This document shows positions 14,957 to 15,996 of a stretch of DNA of 15,996 bases, piece after piece. Position numbers and translations under genes: made by a program. The notes below the pieces were generated by a model that saw only the letters and a list, made by a program, of their open reading frames with translations, had not been told where the DNA came from and made no database searches. The stretch's first letter is position 1. Each line of letters opens with the position of its first letter. Source of the stretch: Hydrogenimonas sp. (GTDB lineage Bacteria > Campylobacterota > Campylobacteria > Campylobacterales > Hydrogenimonadaceae); NCBI GenBank assembly GCA_015494675.1, contig WGAW01000096.1, positions 1 to 15,996 on the forward strand, in the 5' to 3' direction.

Positions 14957-15996
14957 ATGAAAATAGTTTCTGCAGAGTGGATATTCGACGGCGAGGAGCT
15001 CCACAGGGGCAAAGCGGTAGCTTTCGGCAGTAAAATCGAAGCGCTCGATTCCAAAGAGCGGTTGCACTCTCTCTTTCCCGATGCCGAGGTCATCGACGCT
15101 GACAGTCGGAGCGTTTTAATGCCCGGCCTTATAAATCCGCACGTGCATCTGGAGTTCGGCGCCAACAGAACGGAGCTCAGATACGGCGATTTCATGGAGT
15201 GGCTTAAAAGCGTCATCGACAGGCGCGACGAGCTTGTGAATGCGTGCGGAGCCCGATGCTACAAAGAGCAGATGGAGCAGATGCTGCAGGCGGGAATCAC
15301 GACATTCGGTGCCGTAAGCAGCTACGGGCTGGAGATGAAGGCCTGCAAAGCGGCCCCCCAGAGAGTCGTTTTTTTCAACGAAGCTATAGGGTCTCAGCCC
15401 GCCGCCGTGGATGCTCTGTATGCCGACTTCATGCAGAGACTGGAAGAGAGTGGAAGACTCGATGGCGAGCGCTTCATCCCGGCTGTGGCCATACACTCCC
15501 CATACTCCGTGCATCCGGTTCTTGTGAAGAAGATACTTTCAAATATAGCAGATATGCCGCTCAGTGCACACTTTATGGAGTCTCCGGCCGAAAAAGAGTG
15601 GCTTGAAAGCGGCAGCGGACCTTTCAAGCCCTTCTTCGAAAACTTTCTCGGCCAGAGCACCCCGCTCTGTTTTCCCGAAGAGTTTCTGCAGCTTATAGAG
15701 GGTAAAAGGGCTCTGCTGACCCATGCCGTGCAGGCAGACGATAATCTTCTTGGAATGATAGCCGATACGGGCCACAGCGTCACCCACTGCCCGAGATCGA
15801 ACAGACTTCTGGGGTGCGGAAGGCTGAGACTGGAGAAGCTGGACGAACTCCATATTCCCTGGCTTCTTGGAACAGACGGACTAAGCTCCAACACCTCCCT
15901 AAGTCTCTGGGACGAGATGCGCGCCGCACTGATGCTACATTCTCGGGCCGATGCCGACCTCCTGGCAAAAAAGCTTCTATGCGCATCCACCTCCAC
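14957..15996 (+). CDS. Amidohydrolase, aminodeoxyfutalosine deaminase type (C-terminus beyond window)
   Basis: 346 codons are present and the frame is open at the right edge; family members are somewhat over 400 residues. The ATG at 14957 gives the usual N-terminal beta segment (MKIVSAEWIFDGEEL), though no good ribosome site precedes it. Metal-binding residues of the amidohydrolase superfamily are all visible: H62 and H64 in NPHVHLEF, H205 in SAHFMES, H256 in LLTHAVQ and D307 in LGTDGLSSN. HCPRSN at 277-282 is a deaminase-type signature (MtaD/SAH deaminase relatives). In Campylobacterota this lineage is annotated as aminofutalosine deaminase, and I recall a Nitratiruptor homologue shown to act on 6-amino-6-deoxyfutalosine in menaquinone synthesis. 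Thioadenosine or another adenosine derivative is possible. Divergent from aroQ, an order also known to me from C. jejuni. It is the only plus-strand gene here. Confidence 0.9.
   Translation, partial: MKIVSAEWIFDGEELHRGKAVAFGSKIEALDSKERLHSLFPDAEVIDADSRSVLMPGLINPHVHLEFGANRTELRYGDFMEWLKSVIDRRDELVNACGARCYKEQMEQMLQAGITTFGAVSSYGLEMKACKAAPQRVVFFNEAIGSQPAAVDALYADFMQRLEESGRLDGERFIPAVAIHSPYSVHPVLVKKILSNIADMPLSAHFMESPAEKEWLESGSGPFKPFFENFLGQSTPLCFPEEFLQLIEGKRALLTHAVQADDNLLGMIADTGHSVTHCPRSNRLLGCGRLRLEKLDELHIPWLLGTDGLSSNTSLSLWDEMRAALMLHSRADADLLAKKLLCASTS

Noticed and set aside
1..15996. CRISPR arrays, transposases, phage genes, toxin-antitoxin pairs, or a new defence or biosynthetic cluster
   Set aside because: I looked for regularly spaced repeats and for such proteins and saw none. 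All genes belong to conserved housekeeping or flagellar families except the small flhG-fliA membrane protein.

Overview
The window reads as chromosomal backbone of a Campylobacterota (Epsilonproteobacteria) bacterium with roughly even base composition, which suggests one of the higher-GC, possibly vent-type lineages rather than Campylobacter or Helicobacter. This rests on gene order. aroQ - M24 peptidase - folK - flhF - flhG - small membrane protein - fliA - fliM - fliY is, from memory, the order around HP1038-HP1030 in Helicobacter pylori. The divergent aminofutalosine-deaminase-type hydrolase next to aroQ matches Campylobacter jejuni Cj0067 beside Cj0066c. The species cannot be named from sequence alone.

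Layout. All genes are on the minus strand except the last. Positions 1-2038 hold an HI0933-type FAD oxidoreductase (cut by the window edge) downstream of a DEAD-box RNA helicase, whose long leader (about 2039-2265) carries two hairpins. Positions 2459-5839 hold prs, lepA and comF, read in that order: PRPP synthesis, translation GTPase EF4, and a ComF-type phosphoribosyltransferase. A proline tRNA (anticodon CGG) lies at 6064-6140 and mnmA (tRNA 2-thiouridylase) at 6190-7215. Positions 7385-14568 form a tightly packed run of nine genes with gaps of 10 bases or less and several stop/start overlaps. It starts with aroQ, a Xaa-Pro-type peptidase and folK, continues with the flagellar number/placement pair flhF-flhG and a small two-helix membrane protein, and ends with the flagellar sigma factor fliA and the switch proteins fliM and fliY. 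On the plus strand, 14957-15996 is an amidohydrolase of the aminodeoxyfutalosine deaminase type (menaquinone by the futalosine route), cut by the right edge.

The 388-base divergent region between aroQ and the deaminase holds two head-to-tail copies of a roughly 110-base, MITE-like element bounded by 7-base inverted ends (TTACGCA / TGCGTAA). A truncated third copy lies upstream of prs. This is the one structure that the genes do not explain. Otherwise the window is conserved housekeeping and flagellar content. I found no CRISPR array, transposase, phage gene, toxin-antitoxin pair or recognisable new defence or metabolic system.

Non-ATG starts are common here: GTG for the FAD oxidoreductase, lepA, mnmA and folK, and TTG for comF. 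Start positions were chosen from ribosome binding sites and family N-termini, and several are shorter than the longest open frame.
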